12,836 bases of DNA from JADCCX01 sp031372765 (GTDB lineage Bacteria > Pseudomonadota > Alphaproteobacteria > Rhizobiales > Beijerinckiaceae), in contig JANMLW010000097.1 in the NCBI GenBank assembly GCA_031372765.1, positions 1-12,836 on the forward strand, given 5' to 3'. The notes beneath the pieces were generated by a model that searched no databases, was not told the DNA's origin, and worked only from the letters and a program-made list of their open reading frames with translations. The position numbers and the translations under genes are program-made. This document shows positions 1-6,184 of the stretch, in pieces. The first letter of the stretch is position 1. Each line of letters starts with the position of its first letter.

Positions 1-527
1 TGCTTGTAGAAAACCGTCGCCGCCGCAAGGCTGCCGTCGGGCGCATAGGCAAAGTCACGCATGGTGCCCAGCTCCGTCCAGCCCATGCGGCGATAGAGCC
101 TGTCGCCTGCGCCGCCGGTCTCTGTATCAAGGATGAGATGCGTCTTTCCGACCGCACCTGCCGCTTCCTCTATGCCTGCCATCAAAAGCGCACCGATGCC
201 ACGCCTGCGCTGTGTGGAATGCACGATCATCTTGGAAATCTCACCCCTGAAGAGCTGATTGGGCTGGCCAGCAAAAACGCACATCACGGTGCCGACAAGC
301 TGTCCGTCCTGTTCCGCAGCAATCCAGATCCGGTCAGCGCTGCACAAGCCAACGATCTGCTTTTGCCAATAGATCCGCGCCTCTTCAACGCTGAAACCTG
401 CCATAAAGTTGACAGAAGCACCATGATCCACGGCGTCCACAAGCAGGGCGGACAAGGCATCGAGCAAAGCCTCGGCCTCATTGGCCGCAAGCGTGCGCAA
501 GGTCACAGGGTTTTCAACAGTCGTCAT
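1..527 (-). CDS. GNAT family N-acetyltransferase (3' end outside window)
   Basis: Reading leftward from ATG at 527, 175 codons are visible before the window ends. The protein begins MTTVENPVTLRTLAANEAEA and carries the acetyl-CoA pyrophosphate-loop signature of GNAT enzymes (Q/RxxGxG/A) as QRRRGIG at residues 106-112, after the strand EISKMIVH. A LYRRMGW segment near residue 145 is typical of motif B. The family transfers an acetyl group from acetyl-CoA to an amine; the substrate cannot be read from the sequence. The start overlaps the stop of the upstream XRE-cupin gene as ATGA, so the two are probably co-transcribed and translationally coupled. A G-rich stretch at 534-538 may act as a weak ribosome binding site. 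Usual family members are 150-180 aa, so only a few residues should be missing. Family assignment is sure, the substrate unknown. Confidence 0.88.
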   Translation of the reverse strand, partial: MTTVENPVTLRTLAANEAEALLDALSALLVDAVDHGASVNFMAGFSVEEARIYWQKQIVGLCSADRIWIAAEQDGQLVGTVMCVFAGQPNQLFRGEISKMIVHSTQRRRGIGALLMAGIEEAAGAVGKTHLILDTETGGAGDRLYRRMGWTELGTMRDFAYAPDGSLAAATVFYK

Positions 528-1117
528 CGGATCAACCCCCGCAATGTCCGGCCACCTGTCAGCAGAATCACGCCGTAATGGGCTTCCACAGTGAGTGGAT
601 TGAGATAGCGGATATGCTGATCAAGTCGCATCGACAGGCAGTCGCCCGCCTCAAGCCGTGTCACCACCCCGTCCACCGTCATGTCCAGAGCACCGGATAT
701 GACCCAGACATACTGATCAACAGGCAGCGGGATGATGTTCTCGTAAGTGACGCTCTGGCCAGGTGGCATGGTGACATCGACGAGTTCAAGCGGTGCACCG
801 TCCGGCAGCACATTGCGGCGCGTGTATCCCGTGTCGCTGTCTCGCCACACCTGTCGGTTCTTAGCCAGAACCAGCGGGCCGCTATCGCTGTCATCGCGAA
901 ACAGCGACGACATTGTCATGCCCAGCGCATTGGTGAGCCGTCCCAGTAGCAGCGCCGTGGGACTGGCTTCCTGTCTTTCGATCCTGGAAATCATGGCGCG
1001 CGATACGCCTGATACCGTGGCCAGCTGATCAATCGTCATATTGCGTTTCAGCCGCTGATGTCGGATGCGGACGGCGACAAGAGATTCGACTGGATCGGCC
1101 ACTTGAACTTCACTCAT
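524..1117 (-). CDS. XRE-family transcriptional regulator with C-terminal cupin domain
   Basis: A 197-aa DNA-binding regulator. Residues about 15-70 form an XRE/HTH_3 domain with the recognition region QLATVSGVSRAMISRIER (31-48) followed by SPTALLLGRLTNALG, as in the SutR/PuuR type. Residues about 110-190 form a cupin_2 barrel (YVWVISGALDMTVDG, then RLEAGDCLSM), the usual small-ligand sensor of this class. The cupin HxH metal motif is not visible: the corresponding stretch reads PVDQYVWVISG, so metal-dependent catalysis is unlikely. It overlaps the downstream GNAT start by 4 bases, making that acetyltransferase a likely target or partner. No Shine-Dalgarno sequence precedes the ATG, and a possible promoter places transcription start at or next to the A of the ATG. 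The palindrome at 1124-1135 is a candidate self-operator. The effector is unknown. Confidence 0.9.
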   Translation of the reverse strand: MSEVQVADPVESLVAVRIRHQRLKRNMTIDQLATVSGVSRAMISRIERQEASPTALLLGRLTNALGMTMSSLFRDDSDSGPLVLAKNRQVWRDSDTGYTRRNVLPDGAPLELVDVTMPPGQSVTYENIIPLPVDQYVWVISGALDMTVDGVVTRLEAGDCLSMRLDQHIRYLNPLTVEAHYGVILLTGGRTLRGLIR

Positions 1118-1122
1118 TTTAG

Positions 1123-1151
1123 TAGAATATATTCTCTTATAGTGGAGTCAA
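1123..1151 (-). promoter_or_regulatory. Putative promoter of the XRE-cupin gene
   Basis: On the minus strand TTGACT (1151-1146) is followed after 16 bases by TATTCT (1129-1124), a fair match to the sigma70-type hexamers. A start 7 bases further on would fall at about 1117, the A of the regulator's ATG, implying a leaderless or near-leaderless mRNA. This fits the absence of a ribosome binding site. Inferred from sequence only. Confidence 0.45.
1124..1135. promoter_or_regulatory. Perfect 12-base palindrome, candidate operator
   Basis: AGAATATATTCT is its own reverse complement. It lies in the 43-base spacer between the divergent genes starting at 1117 and 1161 and covers the proposed -10 element of the regulator gene. 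XRE regulators commonly bind short palindromes at their own promoters, so it is a likely autoregulatory site that may also affect the rightward gene. AT-rich palindromes also arise by chance. Confidence 0.45.
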
Positions 1152-1160
1152 GGATGTTTC

Positions 1161-1484
1161 ATGGACGATAGCGATCCAATTCTGCCGCTAAACCACAATG
1201 GCGGCCCGCCGATCAAGGATTTGCCCGAGCACGTACCGGAATGGGCAGACGGTGAAGCCTGCACCTATTTCCAATGGAAAGCAGCGGTGAAACGAGCCCG
1301 CAAAAGCGCGCCCCATGATATCATGATGTTCCGTTTATCCCGGGCGGAAGCTGCAGGTGTCGATTACGGGACCTATGTGACCGAACTGTTGGAACGTGGC
1401 CGCCATAGCCAATCTGGTGATGACCCCGCAACCCTGCAGAACCGGTGGAAGACGCGCAAGAAAGTCATTTTAAAGCCACTTTGA
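1161..1484 (+). CDS. Hypothetical protein, 107 aa
   Basis: I do not recognise a named family. The protein starts with an acidic, proline-rich segment containing NHNGGPPIKD (residues 11-20), then a Trp/Cys-containing section (EWADGEACTYFQWKAAVKRA, 27-46). A middle part, MMFRLSRAEAAGVDYGTYVTELLERGRH (55-82), reads like a strand plus two helices, reminiscent of small alphaproteobacterial proteins with ribbon-helix-helix-like ends. The C-terminus is basic (RWKTRKKVILK). There is no signal peptide or membrane segment. AAGGA at 1150-1154 stands 6 bases before the ATG and supports this start. TATAGT at 1138-1143 could be a -10 element, though no good -35 is visible. It is divergent from the XRE-cupin regulator across a palindrome and may share its control. 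Its base composition resembles its neighbours, so it is probably a real gene; the function is unknown. Confidence 0.72.
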   Translation: MDDSDPILPLNHNGGPPIKDLPEHVPEWADGEACTYFQWKAAVKRARKSAPHDIMMFRLSRAEAAGVDYGTYVTELLERGRHSQSGDDPATLQNRWKTRKKVILKPL

Positions 1485-1515
1485 TCAAACAACAGATGCA
1501 CGGACACAGTGTGTC

Positions 1516-1544
1516 TTGACGGAACGGATTTGTTCTGTATATGT
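1516..1544 (+). promoter_or_regulatory. Putative sigma70-type promoter of the radical SAM gene
   Basis: TTGACG (1516-1521) is followed after 16 bases by TATATG (1538-1543), or after 17 by ATATGT. Transcription would begin near 1550, giving a leader of about 40 bases before the ATG at 1590. The -10 region is overlapped by the LexA-type box. This placement argues against the upstream in-frame TTG start at 1509, which lies before the promoter. Confidence 0.6.
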
Positions 1545-1546
1545 TC
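1532..1546 (+). promoter_or_regulatory. Candidate LexA (SOS) box, GTTC-N7-GTTC
   Basis: GTTCTGTATATGTTC exactly fits the direct-repeat LexA operator described for alphaproteobacteria (GTTC-N7-GTTC). It overlaps the proposed -10 element of the radical SAM gene, the ideal place for repression. A third GTTC occurs at 1551-1554. The match is seen directly; LexA binding is inference. Confidence 0.7.
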
Positions 1547-1589
1547 TTTTGTTCCTCATTTATTCTCATCGCTCTATCGCAGGTTGGAC

Positions 1590-2714
1590 ATGTCCCTCGC
1601 AATCACCCAGTCACTCAGCGATTTCCGCCGGGACTTTATTGGCAGTGGCATCGATCCTGATCTCAGGCGCGGACGGGGGGCAATAACGAACGTAGGTGGT
1701 CGCTATGAGTTGCGCACACGACATGCGGAGGCGGACGGCTGGGATATCGATGAGGGTGCAAAGCCCTTCAAAACCGAGGTGACGGTCGAAAAAGCCCGCA
1801 CCATCATCACACGCAATGAATCACCCGATCTGTCGTTTGACCGCTCGATCAATCCCTACCGTGGTTGCGAGCATGGCTGCGCCTATTGCTATGCCCGTCC
1901 GACCCACGCCTACATGGGCCTCTCTCCCGGCCTCGACTTCGAGAGCAGACTGTTTGCCAAGACCAATGCGGCGCAATTGCTGGAGCAGGAGCTTTGCGCC
2001 CCGAACTATCAGCCCCGCACCATGGCGATAGGGACCAATACGGACCCTTATCAACCAATCGAGAAACAATACCGCATCATGCGCGGGCTGCTTGAGGTTC
2101 TATCCCGCCTGAACCATCCTGTCGGGATTGTCACCAAATCCGCCCTGGTGACCCGTGATATCGACATCCTTGCACCCATGGCAGCACGTGGCCTGGTGAA
2201 GGTTGCGCTATCCATCACCACGCTGGACCGGAAACTGGCCCGAGAACTGGAACCAAGGGCTGCGACACCGGACAAGCGGCTGGAGGCCATCAGGCAACTC
2301 AGCGCGGCAGGCATCCCCGTCACCGTGATGGTGGCTCCGGTCATTCCCGGCATCAATGACACTGAAATCGAGGCCATTCTGGCTGCAGCCCGCGCTGCGG
2401 GAGCAACCGAGGCAGGCTATGTGCTGCTGCGCCTGCCGCTGGAAGTGCGTGATATTTTCCGCGAATGGCTGCTTGACCACGCCCCAGGCAAGTTGCGCCA
2501 TGTCATGTCGCTGATCCAGTCCACCCGCGGCGGAAAGGATTATGATTCCAGCTGGGATCAGCGCCAGACCGGAACCGGGCCATTTGCGTGGATGGTTGGG
2601 CGGCGCTTTCAGGTCGCGACGCAGAAACTCGGTTTCAACAGCAAACGACTGAAGCTCCGTACGGATCTTTTTGCACCCCCGCTGGCCAAGGGTGACCAGT
2701 TGCTTTTGCTTTGA
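1590..2714 (+). CDS. Radical SAM protein, SplB-like (PA0069 family, COG1533)
   Basis: A 374-aa cytosolic protein. The CxxxCxxC motif that holds the [4Fe-4S] cluster and binds S-adenosylmethionine is C93-EHG-C97-AY-C100, in the context NPYRGCEHGCAYCYARPTH. This context is characteristic of the COG1533 proteins related to spore photoproduct lyase. Further family blocks include AIGTNTDPYQPIEKQYRIMR and VMVAPVIPGIND. The C-terminal part after the barrel (RQTGTGPFAWMVGRRF and onward) is typical of the PA0069 subfamily. The reaction is unknown; SplB itself repairs thymine photoproducts. The start at 1590 is preferred over in-frame TTG 1509 because the promoter and LexA-type box lie between them and because the homologous region begins later; AGG at 1581-1583 is a weak ribosome binding site. 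The LexA-type box suggests a DNA-damage role, which is inference. Confidence 0.9.
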   Translation: MSLAITQSLSDFRRDFIGSGIDPDLRRGRGAITNVGGRYELRTRHAEADGWDIDEGAKPFKTEVTVEKARTIITRNESPDLSFDRSINPYRGCEHGCAYCYARPTHAYMGLSPGLDFESRLFAKTNAAQLLEQELCAPNYQPRTMAIGTNTDPYQPIEKQYRIMRGLLEVLSRLNHPVGIVTKSALVTRDIDILAPMAARGLVKVALSITTLDRKLARELEPRAATPDKRLEAIRQLSAAGIPVTVMVAPVIPGINDTEIEAILAAARAAGATEAGYVLLRLPLEVRDIFREWLLDHAPGKLRHVMSLIQSTRGGKDYDSSWDQRQTGTGPFAWMVGRRFQVATQKLGFNSKRLKLRTDLFAPPLAKGDQLLLL

Positions 2715-2789
2715 GAAGCCCCGCGAAATCGGCAACCATGACGAAATCCCCAATTCCCCTTTGGGAGAACGAGTGGTATCGCATTGTTC

Positions 2790-4199
2790 ATGCGCTATAT
2801 TTCGACACGCGGCGAGGCTCCCGCGCTTTCATTCTGTGATGCTGTTCTGGCTGGTCTGGCCTGTGACGGTGGGCTTTACCTGCCAGAATCATGGCCGCAA
2901 TTGTCGCCGCAAACCATTGCCAGCTTTGCAGGAATGCCTTTTCACGAGGTGGCTGTCGCCGTTCTGAAGCCTTTTGTCGACGGGGAAATCAGCGATGCGG
3001 CGCTTCTGGACATGGCACAATCCGCCTATGCCAGTTTCGAGCATCCAGCCGTCACACCGCTGCAGCAGATCGCGCCCAACACCTTCGTGCTTGAATTATT
3101 CCACGGTCCGACACTGGCTTTCAAGGATGTTGCCATGCAGTTGCTGGCACGAATCATGGATCACATCCTGGTGAAGCGCGGGGCCCGGGCCACTATTGTC
3201 GGTGCGACATCGGGTGATACCGGCGGCGCTGCGGTCGAGGCATTTCGCGGCTCGGAACGGGTCGATATGATGATCCTTTATCCCGACGGCCGCGTTTCGG
3301 ATGTGCAGCGGCGTATGATGACCACGCCAATGGAAAAGAATGTCCATGCCATTGCCGTTGAGGGAACCTTCGATGATTGTCAGGCGCTGGTAAAGGGCAT
3401 GTTCAACCACCATGCCTTTCGTGACAGGGTGAAGCTGTCGGGCGTGAATTCCATCAACTGGGGCCGCATCGTGGCGCAGGTGACGTATTATTTCGTAGCC
3501 GCCGCCGCTCTGGGAGCGCCGCACCGGGCCATCTCGTTTTGCGTCCCCACCGGTAATTTCGGCGATATCTTTGCAGGCCATGTGGCGCGCATGATGGGGC
3601 TGAATATCAACACTCTGGTGATTGCCACAAACAGCAACGATATTCTGGCCCGCACGCTGGAAACAGGCAGCTATTCCATGAAAGGGGTGATGGCCACCAC
3701 GTCGCCGTCCATGGATATCCAGATTTCATCAAATTTCGAGCGCTGGTTGTTCGAATCCAACGGTCGCGATGCGGCGGGCATCCGCAACCAGATGGCGTCT
3801 CTCGCGCAGTCCGGCCAGTTTGACCTGACTGCAAAACAGATGACTGCGCTCCGTCAGGGCTTTGGTGCGTGCCGCGCCAGCGAAGAGGAAGTTGCGCAAA
3901 CCATCCGCTGTGTGCAGGCACAATCAGGCTACCTGCTGGAAACACATACCGCATGCGGAGCTTTTGCTGGCAAAACACGGCCAGATGACACCATTCCAAT
4001 GGTTATCCTTGCCACTGCGCATCCGGCGAAATTTCCCGACGCGATGGAACAGATCACAGGTAACAGGCCCGCCTTGCCTGCGCGACTTGCTGGTCTGCTG
4101 ACTGATCCGGAGCGGACAACATTGCTGCCCAATGATCTGAAAGCCGTTGAGCAGTTTGTCGAGGCGAATGCCCGCGCCATTCACGGATTGGCAGCATGA
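2790..4199 (+). CDS. thrC: Threonine synthase
   Basis: A 469-aa PLP enzyme converting O-phospho-L-homoserine to L-threonine and phosphate, the last step of threonine synthesis in the cytosol. The N-terminus MRYISTRGEAPALSF and DGGLYLPE are hallmarks of bacterial ThrC. The PLP-binding lysine is K112 in FHGPTLAFKD, and the phosphate-binding glycine-rich loop is GATSGDTGGAA (138-148). Later blocks SGVNSINWGRI and PTGNFGDIFAG are also typical. The length matches the long (about 460-aa) class found in proteobacteria. The in-frame TTG at 2784 is possible, but the ATG at 2790 matches the usual MRY start. No strong ribosome binding site or promoter is visible in the 75 bases after the radical SAM gene. 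The stop overlaps the M16 peptidase start as ATGA, so the pair should be coupled. Confidence 0.97.
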   Translation: MRYISTRGEAPALSFCDAVLAGLACDGGLYLPESWPQLSPQTIASFAGMPFHEVAVAVLKPFVDGEISDAALLDMAQSAYASFEHPAVTPLQQIAPNTFVLELFHGPTLAFKDVAMQLLARIMDHILVKRGARATIVGATSGDTGGAAVEAFRGSERVDMMILYPDGRVSDVQRRMMTTPMEKNVHAIAVEGTFDDCQALVKGMFNHHAFRDRVKLSGVNSINWGRIVAQVTYYFVAAAALGAPHRAISFCVPTGNFGDIFAGHVARMMGLNINTLVIATNSNDILARTLETGSYSMKGVMATTSPSMDIQISSNFERWLFESNGRDAAGIRNQMASLAQSGQFDLTAKQMTALRQGFGACRASEEEVAQTIRCVQAQSGYLLETHTACGAFAGKTRPDDTIPMVILATAHPAKFPDAMEQITGNRPALPARLAGLLTDPERTTLLPNDLKAVEQFVEANARAIHGLAA

Positions 4200-5527
4200 T
4201 TCCTGAAATCACCACACTGCCCTCGGGCCTGCGTGTCGTCACCTTGTCCATGCCGCATGTCGAGACCTCGTCGCTGGCGATTGTCACGGGGGCAGGCTCC
4301 CGCGATGAACAGGCGGGGGAACACGGCCTGGCTCATTTTCTCGAACATATGGCTTTCAAGGGTACGCGCCGCCGTTCAGCCAAGGGAATTGCCGAGGAAA
4401 TCGAGGCCGTTGGCGGCGATATCAACGCAGCAACAAGTGTGGAAACCACAGCTTACACGGCAAGGGTACTGGGACGCGATGTCGGCCTTGGGCTGGATGT
4501 CCTGTCTGATATCCTGACCGACAGCCTGTTTGAGGCAACCGAAATCAAGCGTGAGAAAGGCGTAGTGCTCCAGGAAATTGCCGCTGTTGATGACACGCCT
4601 GACGATCTTGTATTTGATGTCTTCACGGAAACTGCCTTTGCGGGGCAGCAGATTGGACTGCCGATCCTTGGCACGCCCAAGACCGTGAAATCGCTTGACG
4701 CAACACGACTGAACAATTTCCTTGGCCGGGAATATGCTGCCAACCGCATGGTTGTATCGGCAGCCGGTGCTGTCGATCATGCAGAGGTGGTCAAGGAAGC
4801 CGCGCAGCGTCTGTCGCGGTTCGGCAAAGGTGTGGCGCAGACAAGGGTGCCCGCCCGCTATATCGGTGGCGAACGGCGCATTGCCCGCAAACTCGAACAG
4901 GCCCACGTGCTTCTGGGACTTGAGGCTCCCTCCCACAATGACCCCGGTTTTTATACAGCACAGGTCTTCGTCAATGTAATGGGCGGCGGCATGTCCTCCC
5001 GGCTTTTCCAGGAGGTGCGTGAAAAGCGCGGGCTTGCCTATTCGGTTTACAGCTTCCTCTGGGGATATTCCGATGTTGGCATTTTTGGCGTCTATTTTGG
5101 CGCGGGCGAGGCAACTCTGGGCGACGCCATGCATGTTTCGCTCGATTGCCTGATGGCAGGCATCGATGATATTTCAGAGAGTGAAGTGGCTCGGGCGCGG
5201 GCGCAGTTGAAGGTCTCGCTCCTCATGGCACTGGAAAGCTCCAGCGCACGGGCGGACCAGATGGCCCGTCATCTGCTGATGTTTGACCGTTTGATACCGG
5301 CACCGGAAATCATTGCAAAAGTGGATGCCATAACGGTTGATGATGTCAGGGCCGTCGGTCGTCGGATCATGCTGTCCCCGGCTACGCTTACGGCCATCGG
5401 ACCCTTGAAGAAGTTACCGATGCTAGAGGCGATTACGGCGCGCATGGGGCAGACTTCCGGTGGACAGACTTCCGGTGGACAGACTTCCGGTCGACAGACT
5501 TCCGGTCCGCGTACCGCCCCGGTCTGA
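4196..5527 (+). CDS. M16 family zinc peptidase (mitochondrial-processing-peptidase-like)
   Basis: A 443-aa protein of the M16B/COG0612 class. The inverted zinc motif HxxEH is H47-FL-E50-H51 within GLAHFLEHMAFKGT, and the third zinc ligand is probably E127 in VVLQEIAA, 76 residues after H51, the expected spacing. The second, inactive-type M16 half includes the block GGGMSSRLFQEVREKRGLAYSVYS. This is the single-chain bacterial relative of the mitochondrial processing peptidase; its natural substrates are poorly defined. No signal peptide is visible, so it is probably cytoplasmic. It overlaps thrC by 4 bases, and a GNAT gene begins 17 bases downstream. The C-terminus is odd: after ARMGQTSG it consists of four copies of a five-residue repeat (GGQTS-like) encoded by a 15-base tandem repeat, then PRTAPV. 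This tail is probably dispensable and variable. Confidence 0.95.
   Translation: MIPEITTLPSGLRVVTLSMPHVETSSLAIVTGAGSRDEQAGEHGLAHFLEHMAFKGTRRRSAKGIAEEIEAVGGDINAATSVETTAYTARVLGRDVGLGLDVLSDILTDSLFEATEIKREKGVVLQEIAAVDDTPDDLVFDVFTETAFAGQQIGLPILGTPKTVKSLDATRLNNFLGREYAANRMVVSAAGAVDHAEVVKEAAQRLSRFGKGVAQTRVPARYIGGERRIARKLEQAHVLLGLEAPSHNDPGFYTAQVFVNVMGGGMSSRLFQEVREKRGLAYSVYSFLWGYSDVGIFGVYFGAGEATLGDAMHVSLDCLMAGIDDISESEVARARAQLKVSLLMALESSSARADQMARHLLMFDRLIPAPEIIAKVDAITVDDVRAVGRRIMLSPATLTAIGPLKKLPMLEAITARMGQTSGGQTSGGQTSGRQTSGPRTAPV
5450..5509 (+). repeat. 15-base tandem repeat, four copies, inside the M16 peptidase gene
   Basis: CAGACTTCCGGTGGA is repeated four times in frame: copies 1 and 2 are identical, copy 3 differs by one base near its end (TCGA), and copy 4 ends in TCCG. 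It encodes repeating Q-T-S-G-G/R/P at the extreme C-terminus. Because the unit is a multiple of 3, copy-number change would not shift the frame. Seen directly. Confidence 0.95.
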
Positions 5528-5544
5528 TCAGGAAAGGCCGGGCG

Positions 5545-6144
5545 ATGATCCTGTTCAGGCGTACTCCGGAGATTCGGCAGGACCTGATCGTGGAAGCCGG
5601 CCACCTGCACATTCGTCCCCCCGTGCTGCAAGACTACAAGGCATGGGCGGCGCTGCGTGCGGCCAGCCGTGGTTTCCTGCAACCCTGGGAGCCGACATGG
5701 CCAGAGGACGATCTGACCCATGAGGCCTACAAGAAGCGAATCCGGCGTTACAGTGCCGAAATCCTGGCAGATGAAGGGTATCCCTTTTTTATCTTTCACA
5801 GAAATGACAAAGTCCTTCTGGGGGGGCTGACACTGACCAACCTGCGCCGGGGCGCCGCTTCCATGGCGACCCTGGGTTACTGGATGGGCGCAAGCCATGC
5901 CGGCAAAGGCCACATGACCCAAGCTGTCGATGCCATCACGGGGATCGGGTTCGGGCAGCTCGGCCTCAGGCGGATAGAGGCGGCGTGCGTGCCTGAGAAT
6001 GCCGTATCCCTGCGCCTTCTCACAAAGGCCGGATTTGAGAAGGAAGGCTTTGCGCGGGAGTATCTCGCGATCAATGGACAGTGGCGTGATCATGTATTGT
6101 TTGCGAAACGTCGGCAAAGCCAAACCGATGTCCCGAAAACATAA
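5545..6144 (+). CDS. GNAT N-acetyltransferase, RimJ/RimL type
   Basis: A 199-aa acetyltransferase of the GNAT RimJ/RimL group (COG1670), whose founding members acetylate ribosomal protein N-termini; the substrate here is unknown. Visible marks are LHIRPPVLQDYKAWAALR (21-38), the strand ATLGYWMG, the acetyl-CoA loop HAGKGHMTQAV (118-128), and ENAVSLRLLTKAGFEKEGFARE (151-172), the classic motif B with the Asn-x-x-Ser helix. AGGAAAGG at 5530-5537 is a strong ribosome binding site 7 bases before the ATG, confirming the start. It lies 17 bases after the M16 peptidase stop, so it belongs to the same transcription unit as thrC and the peptidase. A role in modifying a protein handled by the peptidase would be speculation. 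Confidence 0.92.
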   Translation: MILFRRTPEIRQDLIVEAGHLHIRPPVLQDYKAWAALRAASRGFLQPWEPTWPEDDLTHEAYKKRIRRYSAEILADEGYPFFIFHRNDKVLLGGLTLTNLRRGAASMATLGYWMGASHAGKGHMTQAVDAITGIGFGQLGLRRIEAACVPENAVSLRLLTKAGFEKEGFAREYLAINGQWRDHVLFAKRRQSQTDVPKT

Positions 6145-6160
6145 TTTGCACAAGCCATCT

Positions 6161-6177
6161 GGCAAGGGTCCCTTGCC
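6161..6177. repeat. Short inverted repeat (possible hairpin)
   Basis: GGCAAGGG and CCCTTGCC face each other across a single T, allowing about a 7-base GC-rich stem with a three-base loop. It sits 16 bases after the GNAT stop and 7 bases before the ATG at 6185. No T-run follows, so it is not a standard terminator. It could influence translation or mRNA processing of the next gene. Confidence 0.6.
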
Positions 6178-6184
6178 GCAAGGC

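Noticed and set aside
138..578. 146-codon plus-strand open frame
   Set aside because: Antisense to the GNAT gene, with no domain; the minus-strand reading gives a clear acetyltransferase.
1503..1515. GACAC-AGT-GTGTC hairpin after the hypothetical gene
   Set aside because: Only a five-base stem without a T-run, directly against the -35 element; too weak to call a terminator.
1509..1589. N-terminal extension of the radical SAM protein from TTG 1509
   Set aside because: It would place the start upstream of the probable promoter and LexA-type box, and the added residues look unlike the family.
2738..2839. 33-codon open frame before and overlapping thrC, considered as a threonine leader peptide
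   Set aside because: It has only two Thr codons and few Ile codons, no attenuator stems were seen, and it overlaps the thrC start in another frame.
5999..6184. N-terminal extension of the GGDEF-EAL protein from ATG 5999
   Set aside because: It would overlap the GNAT gene by 146 bases, and the added residues are the shadow frame of that gene. ATG 6128 remains possible.
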